From Mycteria americana (taxonomy: Eukaryota > Chordata > Aves > Ciconiiformes > Ciconiidae), in NCBI RefSeq assembly GCF_035582795.1, contig NC_134365.1:140891077-140955076 (forward strand): a DNA stretch of 64,000 nt, written 5' to 3'. Positions 47,701 through 61,900 of the stretch are shown here, piece after piece. A model generated the notes under the pieces. That model made no database searches. It was given only the letters and a program-made list of their open reading frames with translations, and was not told the origin of the DNA. Both the position numbers and the translations under genes were made by a program. Every line of letters begins with the position of its first letter. Within the stretch, counting starts at the first letter, position 1.

Positions 47701-50700
47701 CCTCCTGGCCCCTAGAATTTGCAAAAATTACCTCATGTTTTGTCTAGTGAAGGAACAGGCAAAAGATTTGTCCAAGCTGAGACTTACTGGTTTTCCAGCA
47801 TCACATTATACTACCAGACCATTGGGTGGCAGCAGCAAAGCACACTGCATAGTACCTTAGTGAAAACCAAAACCCCCCAACATCTGGGGGGTCCCAAACT
47901 CTGATATACGAACTTGATGCTCCATCAAATTCTTCAAGAAAAAGAGTACAAAACCAAAATAATTTTGAAACTTCCAACTGCTACTTGCAAACAACTGCAT
48001 TACAATTGCAAACTCACCAGCTAGTGAGTGTGGAGCTCAAAGTAGTCATGACTACAGTCAAAAATCAGAAAGGTTAAACAAATTTTTCTTAAGCAATTTT
48101 TTTTAAATTCAAATATTTAAAAAAAAAAAAATCTTAAAAAAAGACAGCCTGGCTACCTTTTCACCATACATTCTTCCTCAAAAAGCAACACAAAGCACTC
48201 TTGTACCCAGAGAAAAGTTGTAACCCCTGGACTTAGGAGCTGGACACCACAGCAGTGACAGCAGGTAGTGCAGGCATGTTCTGCCAGAGGTTTTCAGAGA
48301 AATGTGAAATGTGTAGAAACGTGGCAGAGAAGGGAGAAAAGGAAAACCAATGCAGGAACTTGACCCTCATCCTATTGCTCCCTAGGCCCTCAGACCAGGC
48401 CTTCACTTCTAGGAAACACGTACGAGCTATAAATGAACTACTAACATAGTTTCACTTACCACAATGGGTGAAGACATGCTGTGGTCTGATCTGAGGTTTA
48501 AAGAAAGCCTCAGGAAGCCTCTTCATGGCACTAATTTAAGCACAAGCTTACATGCTGGTCTCTGGAATTCTGTTTATTTTGGTCTGAAAGCTGCAATATG
48601 GGCACTAGAAATGTTTACATCTAGTAAATGTAAATTCTGCAGCAGTATCTTCTGGCAATGCTAGCTGCATTAAGGAAAGTAGGTGAGTCTAGACCCAAAT
48701 GCTGTTTGAGCAATACAGGCTTTTTAGCACAGTGGTGACATTTTCTCTTTAAAAATAAAAAGCTGAAAGCTTTTCCTTATATACTGTCAATGTTCTTTCT
48801 CATTATCACTTGACAAATAAGATTTTGGTAGGCTAATACGATACATTCTCTGGTTATATTTCACATTACTCCTGATGTCATAAGTTGAATGCAAAATTCT
48901 ACGGAACTGCTAACACATAATTCTGGATATAGAAATGGGATGGGAATTACAATCTTTAATATTAAAAATATTCTCTAAAAGCCCTTCTCTACTGGTATGG
49001 TTTTATTAGAAACACGAGCAAGCCAACACACAAATACTCTTTTTCATTTTAACAGCAGTTCTTCATTCGATTGATTAAAACAGGGAAAGAAATTTCTCAT
49101 GTGCCTGTATGCTCAGGTTTTTAAATTTGTTTGGTTTGTTTTTTAAAAAGGTTTCTGGTTCCTCTTTTGATCTCTCTAATTTATGTTTCTCAACTGTAGT
49201 GCCTAAGAAGCTTCCACCAATGCAAGCTAAAGCAAGTCCATCAACTTTACAGTCAAGGAGGAAAAGAAAACTCAACAGTATGTGTGCCATGGTAACTGCA
49301 CACATCACTCCTCTGTGATCACAAGAGTACAGGTTCTCTGAGACAACCACTCAAGTGGATGTTTAACTTCTCACACACCCCCTACAAAAGACACTCCTTG
49401 GCTTACGAAGCACTCTATTCATGAGCACAGTGCACCATGCTACTGTGGCTTCTGCTCCATCGCAGAACTTAGACATGGGAACCTGGTCTGGGGTGTGCAC
49501 AAATTCAGCATGGCATCAGCCAGCCTTCAAGCACTGTCGGAAGCATCACCTCATGCCTGGTTTTGTGTTTGGGGTTTTTGGGGGGTTTGTTTTGGTTTTG
49601 GTTATTTTTTCCCTTATCTCCCCTGGGTTTGTGTTGCTTTACATTATCAGAATAATGGCAACATGGGCACAATTGGGGGCCTCAGAAGTAACTAAACCAT
49701 GCTTTTTTTTTTTTTACTAATTCCCAATCCAAGACCAAAATATTTACTCCTTTTATGCACTACGCTCCAAAGAAAGTCCATATTCCATTCCCTTTCTTCC
49801 ACCCCATTCACCACTATTTTAAGATCTATTTACAAGGATTTCTCTACTTTTTCACCTCTTTGCCCTAAATCTAAAGTTTGGGGGGTTTTTTTGTTGGTTG
49901 GTTGGCTGTTTTTTTAACAGCTAACATCTACCATGTAATTTTTAACTGATGGAAGTAAAATAAGCCAAACTGAGGAACAATCTCTACTGTGCTAGTATGC
50001 TTAGGGCTGTGTGACATTTCCTATGATAATGTGACAAAATAATAATGTCCAGAAACTCACCTCCACCAGTTTGGACAGCAGTCAGCTGTGGTCCCATTTC
50101 TCGCAGCCCTTCATTGTCCACAGGGTAAGTGGATGTCTGAGATGAGCTCGTTCCTTGTGTATCATCGTCACCCAATGCTGTGGTCTGAGCCCTGAGCATT
50201 TCCAGGGCTCCTATGCTTGCCATCTCCTCAAAACCTTCCGACATCTGAGCTAAGGGAGAATCTCGAGACGCAGAGAGAAATGGGGTGTCCAGAGGCGAGC
50301 TTGGAGGGGACAACGATGACAAGGAGGACCGTGATGACAGGGATGCCAGGGACTGTGGGGTATCCAGAGACCTCCGCTGCTTATTGAAATTCGAGTGTCC
50401 AATGGGATCAGTGTATGGCACATCCTTTGTGAGAGACTCGAAAGGAATTATGTCAAAGCGTAAATGCTGCCCGTAGTCTGTAACGCCATCTGATTTGTCG
50501 TACTGCGGAAGGCCATAGATGTCCGTAAAGCTGACCGAGCTGAGGGAGCCTCTGCTGGAGGCCAAGGATCCTCGACTGGAAGCCAGGGATCCCCTGCTGC
50601 TGCCAGAGGACATTGTGAGGGTGCTAGCTGACAGACTACGGCAGACAAAGAAAGAGAAAACAAAAAAGGCCCTTTCAAATATAATCAGAAACACTGGTGC

Positions 50701-52924
50701 AGACATAAAAACGTCAATCCAGATTACACAAGCAATTTTACATGTATTCAGTACGGTGACACGGAGAGATGATTCGGCATTTTAAGGTCTAGCTTGTGGT
50801 TCTTGCCCTGGTCTCAAGCACAACCATGACTGGAACAGCGCAAGTGACAACCAAATCAGGACCAAGTGCCTGAAGACAAATGGTCCAACAGGACGAGCCT
50901 ACTCTTTCCTCCAACATGTAAGGAGCCATAATTTGGCAGAAAAGAGGCCAGAGCAGGATCTGGATCAGTGGACTCAATGTAAAGCCAGGAAGGGTAGACT
51001 ACCATGATCCAGCTTGAATTTATGTTAACGATGGGTCATAAACATATCAGGGAGAAGTGTGAAGGGATTTGGAAAGTCCTAACAAACTGCTTTGTAAGCC
51101 TCACCCTCACAGTGCAAAATCAAAAAGACTTTAGGATGAATCCCATTCCAGTTCCTCTTACCACTCTCACACTTCGGGAGAGAAGAATGTAAGTGACAGC
51201 GAGAGATGAAGTGAGACACAGCAGGAACTGAGCTTTTGATATTGGCGTGGTGTTGAGCTGAGGAATCCCCAAGAGCTGCATCTAAAAAGGCAGCTGCAAG
51301 TGTGAATATGCAAAACATTCCGGGCTTCTGTGTGGGTCTTAGCACATTCGTGTATTTAAATGGCAAAATTTTGTTATCTCACCAGGGATCAAAAACCCCT
51401 CCTTTGGAGAAGGTATCAGAATATTAAAACCTCAGAGAAATTAAAAGAATGTTATCTTCGTATTAATACAACTGTAACAATATTACAATGTGTTTTAAGT
51501 ATGTATCTTCTTTTCAGAAAATAAGATAACATATAAAATTCCCAAATACACATAATAATCTAGCCCAAATAGCCATCACTAATACTATTTATAAAACTCC
51601 ATCCAAATCATCACATTCCATAGACCAAACTGTATAAATTTAGTAAAAAATTAACTTACTTAGCACACATACATGAAAGTATTAAAAGGTAAACTTTATA
51701 GATTATTAATATCCTCTGCTGCTGTTAAACTTCAAAACGTCTTGGTTTTACATAACTCACCTTTTTAACTGGGAGTGTAAATACGAGGTTAAACGTGTAG
51801 CTTCTTCTAGCTGCATAAGCAAACAATTTCTCTTTTCCTGTAACAGTATCCTATAATTAAACAGATACATATTACTATTTTTCTTCATTACAGTAGTGCT
51901 CAAGAAGTGCTAGGAGCTTTCCACGTACAGAAAAATATAATTGCATTGCAGTTTGGAATATAAAAAGACGTTTCACTGTTTAATGAAAAGTTTTAATTTA
52001 CGCAGCTCATATGCAGCAATGGTAATTCCAGCAAGAACGCAAGAACCAAGACTCCAGCAGAATTCCCAGACAAGAAGAGTAAGTGAGGCACAATGTAAGA
52101 GTCCTAATGTTGACAATACATTACACCAATTAGCAAAGTCATAAAAAGTCCTAGGTAAAAACATCAGACTCTACAAGATTTTTTCTTCTTTTGCATCAAC
52201 CTGACTGTGCCAGTAAAATACAGAGAACTATTATGACTTTTGCCACCCTGGCAGGAAAAAAATATTGCAAATAGCACTATTATGCAAGCTAATTAGTGTC
52301 AAATTTCAAAGATAAAAAGAAAATGTTTGGAGGACCTCTGTTAAGCAGTAACCATAAAACTCAGTTTTAAGCTCTAATTCTAGATATTTCAAGTACATTT
52401 ATATATCATTATATTTAAGCAGGTGATACAGCATTTTGAATACTAAGCTATGACAAAAATGTCTCGCTGCGACTTATTTTTTGCCCACTCTAATAACAAG
52501 CAGCTGAATTACTCAGTGCCACTGCCACCACACAAATAGAATGTACCTATAATGCTGTCAGTCTCACAGACCTATAAGGTATCTTAAATTCTGTATTTTG
52601 AGATCATTAAAACTTCGAAGAATAGATTTTATCCATTGATATCACATTTATTCTCTTCCTGAATCCAGAATTGTAAGTATTCCTGGTGTTTTGTTTTTCC
52701 AAGCCCAATCACTGAACTTCAAAATAAAATCAGTGTGGTAATCTGTTTTGTGTTGTACATTTGTATGTCCAGGAAAGTTACTGCTCCAGCCCTACATTCA
52801 CAAGTTGGCTGGAAATTGGGATTCTGACAGACAGTTTGGAGAAAGCAGATCAAACTTATTTGAGTGCTTCAGATCTTCCTCAACTGCAAAGACAGCTGTT
52901 AGAATTCAACATGTTAATGGGTAG

Positions 52925-52958
<34 letters not shown>

Positions 52959-55900
52959 AACAAAAAGTGAGTCCTTCTGGATAAAACAAAATGGCAGCAT
53001 TAGTTTCAATAAATTTTGGATGGTTAAGATATGAAAAAACTATGTCTTTGTTAGCAGTAAAAACCTAAATCTCTCAACTTCTTTGGCCTCCAACTTCATC
53101 AATTCATATGCTGGCAAGGGGCTGTAGCGCTACGCTCCAGCAACCCCACCGCCCTCTGGGGAGGCTCCCTTCATTGCAACCACACAGCAGAAGCTGCACA
53201 CCCCAGCGCATGCAACGCTGAAGCTTTTCTCCCGTTTCTGTGGTCCCCAGACCAGGTTAACCAAGTGGTGCAAGGAAGGCTGCAGCTCAGCTATGTACAC
53301 TTAACATGTTGAAGGCACTGCATGCAGGAACCAAAAGAAAAAGACAAATGGATGCAAGAAACTTAACTGATTCAAAAGGTCGCAAGGGAAAGAAAAGCTA
53401 TCCACACCATCTACTTTAAAAAACAAACTTAGGAACCTACACTCCACAGTCATCAATGCTGTAAGGTAGATACCTGCATTAAAGGGCAAGAGATGCCTCC
53501 AACTAAGGCTGCCAGCTGATCTTAAAAAAATAAACCCCCCTAACAAAACAACAAACAACAACAAAAAACCCCACCTCTGTCATACAGATTTTAAGTTAGT
53601 TCTGATCTGCGCATAACTCAGTGCCTTTAAAACTCAGTAACAGAACAGAACTGGTAATTATTTAAAGTGGAAACTTCTTTGTATTTCACTATTAGGAGAA
53701 AGTGGAAATAGAAAAGCAGAACTAGAAATGGTTTTGGTTATTCCTGAATCTAAAACAAACAAATAAATCAGGGCCACTAATAGTTAAGCTTTCCTCCAAT
53801 TTGTTATACAAAAATAGAGTGCCCTTCAATATTATTCTAACTTCTACTCAACTTTTTGCTAGCATTTGAAATATCAAGTATCACATTGGAACGCTGGTTT
53901 CCACAGCATGAACTACATGGAAAAATAGCTTGGCCTTCTTGCCAACATAGTATACACTACCTAGCATGAGAACCCAAAAACAACAAATAAAACTTACTAC
54001 ACTGCAGTGTAAAGTGAACTCCCTTTTCTGTCAGTTTAAGCTGGAAAGCCAATCTAACAATATTGCAAAAACTGCAAAATATGTAACATTGAACTGCAGG
54101 TTGGCTGTGAATTTTCTATTTATTGCCTGAATTTACTGTCTGAAGTAAGCCTTTTCAAAGGAACTGAAGTTCTCAAAATTTGTATATGGAAGGCACTTCT
54201 AAGTATTTTAAAAGTGTCTTAATTACGTAAATATTAACCTTTACACAGATCACATTAAAGCTGGTTCATGTAGTTTTCCTCAAGTGTCAATCCTGGGGTT
54301 TTACCACTACTTAAGAGAACCAAGTCTGGGAAACAAGAACAAGTACTTTCTCGCTTTCACTGGAAGCAGACTATGCTAACAAGAGGTTAAGAGGTTTTGT
54401 CCATTTCTTTGGCTACAGGAAAACCTGGACAACTTTGAAATAAACACAGTGTTTCCATTAATATGTTTTGGGGGTTGTTTGTTTTTACATATAACTTGAT
54501 ATTTAATTTGAGTTTTCAAGAATGACTCTGTTTACTATGTTTGGAACGTCAGAGTTGGGATGTGCTCCCACTGCTGAGATTGCAAATTAAGAGGAAAAAT
54601 TGTATACAAAAGGCAGTAAAAACTTAATCATTTAACTTCCCTGTTATAAGGCAGAAACCAAATATAGGAAAGGATCTTTGTTCTGAGGCTTTTGGAGATT
54701 TCAAGTAGAGAGATATTACAGATATTCAGGTCTCTATTATCAGACAGTATCACTCAGACTTTTTCCAAGCATCTTTTGTGACCCTATTCTGATCTCTTCT
54801 TCCTATTCAGACTTTTTAGACGAATGAAAGGAGAACTAACTAGTTGACATCACTCTAACTTTCATTCAGAAAATTTCAAGACAGACAGAATTAAATAATG
54901 GCATTCAGGAGCAGTCTCTTCCTTTTTTGAAAGCAAATTACTCTAGTAACATTTTTTGCTTCTTAAACACAGTGAAATTCCCTACTCTTCTTTTTGAAAC
55001 TACCCATATGGATCTTACAGTAGATAAGAAAACGATTTAAGTTCCCAAACCTTTCAGTGGCCCCATGAGCAGATGTTGCTCGAGCCCGTTGAATTTCATC
55101 CTCCAAGCGTCTTTTTTCTTCCTCCAAACGTGCAATGTCTTCTGGGGATCGTCTCTGCCGACTGATGAGCTGCAACTCCTGAAGAAGAGCCTCCTTCTCT
55201 TTGATGAGCTGAAGACGGTCCCTGTCCGCTTCAGCCATTCCTGGCCAAGATTCATTGTCTAGCAAGGCCAGCTGCTGTTGTATATTCGAAACTCTTTAGA
55301 AGAGGATAAATATATTTCAAAATGCAGAAGAGACAAAGATGAAGACAATTACGAGGAAAAATACCAAAAGGTGAAGCCTGGTGACTTCTGTAACTTTTTT
55401 CTTCTAAATTTCAAAACAAGAAAATTTAGGGGAGTTTGGAAGTATTATTTGCTTCTGGGTTTTGGGGTGGTTTTTTGTTTGTTTTGTGTATTTTTAAAAC
55501 ACTAAAGAACTGCAAGTGCTCCTAAGTGTGTAGCTGTATAAGAACTACAGTGCATTTATTTATCACATGGATGGTATCTGTCTTCACAGAGTTCTCATTT
55601 TGTAATAAATCAATTCATATTTTAGAGCTCTTGAGTTTGCTGCCTGTACAGCTGATGCAGTTGAACATCCTTTCATTTCTCATTCTTCCACTATCAGATC
55701 TTAACTTTGGATTTCAAAAGTGTAGTGAGAAGTTGAAGGGGATGAAGGGGACATGCTTATCTAGAGACAATAGGTCCATGTATTCATGTCCCACCTAGCA
55801 GAGGAATGGTTCAAGGGGATGAAAATATTAGGCAGTCCTGACCAACAACAAAATTTCAAGAATAAATAAGCTGTCAGTAAACAAAAACATAGGTCTGGAA

Positions 55901-58900
55901 AAAAGGTTTACTGGTTACAAAATACAGGTCGCTTTAGATAGATCCATCATCAAAACAAGAAATTAAATAAGCTAACTTGATTTTTTTTGTAGTAGTAGGC
56001 TTTATAGTCAAAAGTAGTCTCCTATATCCCAATATGCTGAGCCACTACACGAAACAACAGTTGTAAGAATAATTCCACAGTTGACATTTTAAGAAAATGT
56101 TCTGCTAAAACCGAATTTTGAACTCTTATAAATATTACAAAGAACCCTAAAGCTAGAAATATCACAAATGTTTCTTTTGGCAAAATCAAAAGGTATATAA
56201 GCATAAAAGGGAGAACACTCTTTTACTGCTAGGTATTCATGCTTGTTTTACAATGGGCAATTTAGACACTTTAGAATGTTACAGTTAAAATGAAAAGTAA
56301 ATAAGAGAAAATCTAGCTTTCTCATTTTTGAACATTTGAAACTAAAGAACTTTAAAACAGTTGTCCAGTTGTACACCTCAGTTTCATCTCCGCTTTGAAA
56401 TGGTAGCATTTGAAGTACAGCGCACCGTAAAAGATTATCACCCTTTAAATAAACAAATAAATAAAAGCACATTTAAAGCCAGCCATAGAAGCGGGATATG
56501 CGTTCATTCTTTGATAAGTTAGAGTAATCTTTTTTCCAAAATATCTGGTAAGAAAGAAAATATAATAACAAACAAAGCAAGGTAAAAGCACGTAACAAGC
56601 AAACAGAGGATCCACAGTGTGATAACATGTGTTTAAGAATAAAAGGCATAGACGTGACAAAGGTAAGGTTTTCCCCATCTAAAAACAAAACCTCATGCAA
56701 TGTTTATTTCATACTGACATCTGGAAAGTATTTGGCCATCTTATTATCAGGGGAAGGGAAATAAAGTATCAATACAAGTCATTTCGCAATGACTGCATTC
56801 ATATATGAATAGGAATTTTACTGTGATTTTTGTCAAATAGATTCCTCCCCCCCACCCCCAGATTTCATTTGCAGCAAGTAAAGAACTTGGGTATTATGTC
56901 ACATTTTAGTCTAAAGGAGAATACTTTATCAAGCCCTTCAATACTATTTCCTCCACCTTGCATTAATAACCAACTTCCTGCCAATAGCTACTGAAAGCAC
57001 CATTGTGAATCGATACGTATAGTCTACATATTTCATGCCTCAGCTATTGTGCATGAATTCCAGATGCAGCTTCCTGAACACCTCTCCCCATCGACCAAAA
57101 GTCAGGGCCAGGAAGAGCGAGCAGAGTCAGGACCCCTCCTCTCCCCTACCCAAGCTGCTACGCTGTTAAAGATTCAGTAAACACTCCTGAAGGCGGATAC
57201 AGCTTGATTTTCAAGTGTTCAGTGCCAAATGAAACAAATAGGCACTCAATGTCCTTTCAGCAGAATTACAGAATTCACGTACAATTAGGTTATCATAGCT
57301 TGGCACATGAGTGTGAATCAGATGAGCCCTGGCAATGTATTTGAGTGACCACGTTCATAAGCACTTACACAGCTTGCGGATGAAAGAAGATTAGATGTGT
57401 CTGGTGAAGTCTCTGGGTTGTTTTATAAGAAAGCTGAAGGAATGACCTTCTCCTTCATTTTAATGCTCACAATTGTTTTGCTAGCTATTTTTCTAATGCA
57501 GCGTTAGCTGGCTAAGAAGCTGACTGTAGGAGTAAATAAATGCTAATGTAGGCAACAAGAAGGAGAGAAGTACCAGCAGACAAGAAGGGAAGCTGGGATC
57601 CCCCCTTTCAGTGCTAGTTCACCACTGAATCCACTCAGCTGTAGAGTAAAACACCACCCTCAATACAAGAGGTTTTCATTTAGGCTCTTGAGCTTGCTGA
57701 GAGCACATAACTCCCTTTGTGTATGACATTCCAGTTTAAAGTTTGTTTTTTCCCCTCAATTTTTGTTATGATGATGCTTTGAAAGTAGGAAGTTGTCATC
57801 CAGTAACTTAATTATACTGTAATTAAAGGGAAAAGTACTGCTGTGGACAAGGTTTGTATCACTGAAGAGTTCCAAAATCTGATTAGGTATTTAACTTGAA
57901 TTCCCTTGACAATCTTAGCATTTCAGCTAGCTCTTGTCTCTACGTTTTCCCCTTAAGCAAAGAAAAAGCACTTGCAAATTATTACATAATGCAGGAATCT
58001 CTTGGGAGCAGAACTTCAGCACCAATAAGCCAGTTTTCTGCAACCTGTATTTCCTGCAAATGAACCAAAGTTTTTGGGGAATTTTATTGCTTGCTTTCCA
58101 CTGAGGACTCCCTCTGTACGGTAAGTTGTTCCAAAAGGCTACCAGTGATGAACTTTTTGAAATTTATCTCCTTAGCTAGGAAAGATCCTGAAGGCTTTTA
58201 TGGTCTCACTCATTCAAACCTAAGAAAAATATCTGAGGAGTCATGTTCAGTTCTGCTAAAAACATAATAAAAAATCCTCTTAAGCATGTTCCATAATTGC
58301 AATTTGTGGTCTCCCAACACAAGCTTTTCTTCCCAAACACAATAAATGCATAAGCAAGCCATTTCACTGTGCTTGTCCATTCCAGATTTTATACCTATAC
58401 TACACCAGCCATTCTCACTGCTGGTATGTTACAAAAAAGTGGCTAGTTTGTGTTTTCAGACTCGGTGCATATATTCACCTACCTTAAACACCCACTTAAA
58501 TAAATCAATGACCTGACATAGATTGCAAATTAAAGGAAAAAAAAATATTTAGGATCCTTTATGAAGCTTGTAACACATTTTTCCTTCCTACTGGGTATTT
58601 TTTAAGATACTACTTCTTCAGTGTAGCCACTGTAAAAGAGTACTTTTATCTGGCCTAATGCCAGATACTGAGGTCCCTACTGATATAGCAATTTAACATA
58701 TTCCTGGGGAAAAAACAGTTAATTTTCAACCATCAACATTCCAGGCATTTTGCCCATTCCCATCCTTGCATAACAAGTGCTGAGGAGCTTACATTCCAGG
58801 CTCGAGTAGGTGGTATCAAATGACTGGTTTCCTAGGTAGGCAGACCAACTTGCTGCTTATTTCAGTATTTAAAAATTTCAAATGGAGATGAATATAACAG

Positions 58901-61900
58901 CTCCTGCTAAGCAGAAAAGCAGGAGGGGCACAGATGGAATGACATAGGTTTAACCTGGTGATCTTAAGTAAACACTGATTCAAAATGGCAAACTTGCCCT
59001 GAAATGGCCATATTAATGTAGCTAGAATGATGCCTAGCCCAAGATGATAATGTAGACACAGCATGAGGGTGGAGATCAGTACAGCCAGTGGTTTATTACA
59101 CAAACTACATCATGGGGACAAAAAAGCATGTGTTTTCAGAATTTACAGTATGTCTGAATCGTTATATACCTACACAGACCCTCCTAGACAAAACAGGGCA
59201 ACCCTTCTGTCATCGGAAGTATCTGGGGAACCAAAAAGATTTTTTTAGTCTCTAGGACCTCATTTTCAAGACTGCTATCTGAATCCAGCACTAATGAAAT
59301 TATACTGCTGAGCTCGAGAACATTTCAGTTTAGAAGAGGTTATTTATTAAAATATAGCATGAGAAGTGAGATTAAAGTAAAAATCACTTCTTTGTGAGAT
59401 GAAAGAGTCTGATTTACAATTAACCCCATGTTTAGACCATTACTCAGATTATGAACTAAACAGGTGTCTTGGGGAGGGAAATACTCTGAAGCAATGCAAA
59501 GGTCCTAACTCATGCTCATAAAAGGGACAAATTATGGGTATCCTACAGCTGGCTCTTCCTAACCTACAAGCTCTGGTCTTTCCAGCTTAAACAAGTTCTT
59601 TGAACTTACTTTGTTTGAATTTTCCAAGGAAAAAAACCAAAACCGCCTTACATTTAAATGCCTAGACTTTTGGGTGACATATCAGACCACTCTACAGCTG
59701 AGGCCTTTGTTACCTGTGGAATGGGAAGACCGTGGGGATAAAATAAAGAAAAAAATCCACAGTTCTTATTTGGAGGAGAATGGTGGCTAAGATCACACAA
59801 ATATGCAGAGACGATCCACATAAAATCAGCCCAGCTTACTCTTTTCCCTAGGCTTATAATTGGACCCAGTTCTCTGCTACTTCAGGTAACAGGGAACTTC
59901 TCCCACATGCAATACCCAGAGGACGTGACTGGGGGACTGAAGACACATAATGAAGGGTGCCAGAACTCGGTAATTTCTGGTATTTACAGAACCTCTTGAG
60001 AGTGGATTATGATTTATATCCAAAGAGGGGAAGGCTAGGGAAAGGGGAAGAAAGAACTGGAAAGAACAAGAAGCTGGGGAACTCAGCCAAATGCTCACAA
60101 AATTTCTCCACTGTGTCTACTTTGGCTGTTCCTGCAAGTATGTGCCACTGTGGCTTTGGCGGACAACACGAGTACACTCTGTAGAATATCCAGCCTTCCT
60201 GGCAGCCTGATTCAATAACACAGAGGTCTTAAATTGGCTTAAGACACTCATGAAACCTTTAGAGTCCACTGGCATTTTGCAGATAAAATTAGGCATTCAC
60301 CTTTAGGAAAATCAGAAAGCCTACTAAAACCAATAGAGGAGAGGAATTAGTATGTTCCCCAATTCACAGGTAAACTGGTATAATGAAACTTTAATGACAG
60401 TTCAAGAGCATGGCTTAGGTCCCTTTATAACCCAAAGAAAAAGTTTTATGTTTAAAAACTGACACTGGGAGATTTAGGTTTAACTGACATGCCTGAGCCA
60501 GATATTTATGTGGTATCAGACAGATTACTTCATCCCTAAATCAGATTTTCAGATTAGTTTAGCAGAATAAAGCATACAAATCGGCTGAACTTCACTAGAA
60601 ATTAGGCAATTACACCTTGAAACCTGCCTACACCAAGATGAATTTTAACAGGACAATACTTGACTATGTTATTGTATCAATACTGGAATGTTGCTATCAA
60701 TATCCAACCAACACATATTTTGTTAGTACAAGCACAAATTGCACGGACATACTTCTGCTTATGCTAGTGCTTTTAAAAGCCCAACTGAAAATTAATTTCG
60801 GTAATGAGACAACAAGTTTGCAACAAAGTAACTGTTCAGCAACTATACCGAAAAGAAAGAAGTGACATTCTTAAAGGGAATATTAAGCACAGCTGAAGAG
60901 GAGGCTTTTTCAAGGCTAAAATAAATTTGTTGACAGCCACTGTATGATTTAAACAACTGAAATGAAAAATAACATCTTTGAATTCAAATTTAGAGAAAGC
61001 ATAAACAAATTACTGCTTTTGCACCCAAATTAGATAAGATGGTTGAAGATGCTTGGATGTATTAGTTCATTAAAGTCAGCTACCATCAGACTGGATTATA
61101 AAAAAAAATAAATTTTAAAAATCACAGTTAAAAATTTTGGTGCTTCTTATTGTAGGGATCATTCTTCATCTATTGATTAATACACTTCACAGGATATGAG
61201 GCATTGCAGCAACAGCATTTCATGATCATTTGCTAACATAATTCATGTAGTCATTATAGTGAACTGCACAACTTAAAAAGTTATCAAAGAAAAACAATTT
61301 GCTTTTGATTTCTCTTTCTATGAAACAGTCTATTCAGAAAAGTGCTTGAGGGGTACACTTTCCAGTGTGCAAATGCTTTCATGAGAGGTGGTCTCACTGA
61401 AATAGCAACTGAAACTAAAAACAGTATTTACCCAGGCAGCGTGGGGCTGTCTGTTCAAAAAGACCATCCTCCCTCCCTCTCTCCTGCTTCTCTGGAGAGC
61501 CACACTGACAGATCCAAGAGAAGAAATTTCATGAAAATAAGGTACAGTTTATTTAAAAATAAGGGGGGGGGGGGGGGGAGAGAAGAGAAGAGTAAAGAGC
61601 AGAAGAAAAGTGACTGAGCCTCTCTTCAGCATGACTGGCAAGTTAAAAAGTAGAATTTACACGCCTCCTCCCAGAGCCTGGATCAGACACAGGAGAGAGG
61701 ACCTCTTCCCCAGCATGCTGAAGATGTCAAAACTCACAGTTCACAACATCTGAAATACCCATGGGAAAAATTAAATTGCAAATTATCCAACTTCCTTCCA
61801 GTGGGAAACCAAAGGGGAAAAAAAAAGCTATGTGAATGTCTTAATTTATGCAAAGGCCAAACCACTCAGCAGTTAGAGAGATTTCTGAAGGAGGAATTAA

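Larger units (their letters stand above)
43906..50060 (-). other. WWC3 intron, 6.2 kb
   Basis: This AT-rich intron has no missing exon: flanking exons join as TGG then AVTLRGD. It contains G/T-rich tracts at about 45912-45955, 49567-49612 and 49877-49912, and an A/C-rich tract at 47147-47205. A GC-richer patch at about 45180-45450 has no recognisable content. Short ORFs here match nothing I know. Confidence 0.8.
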
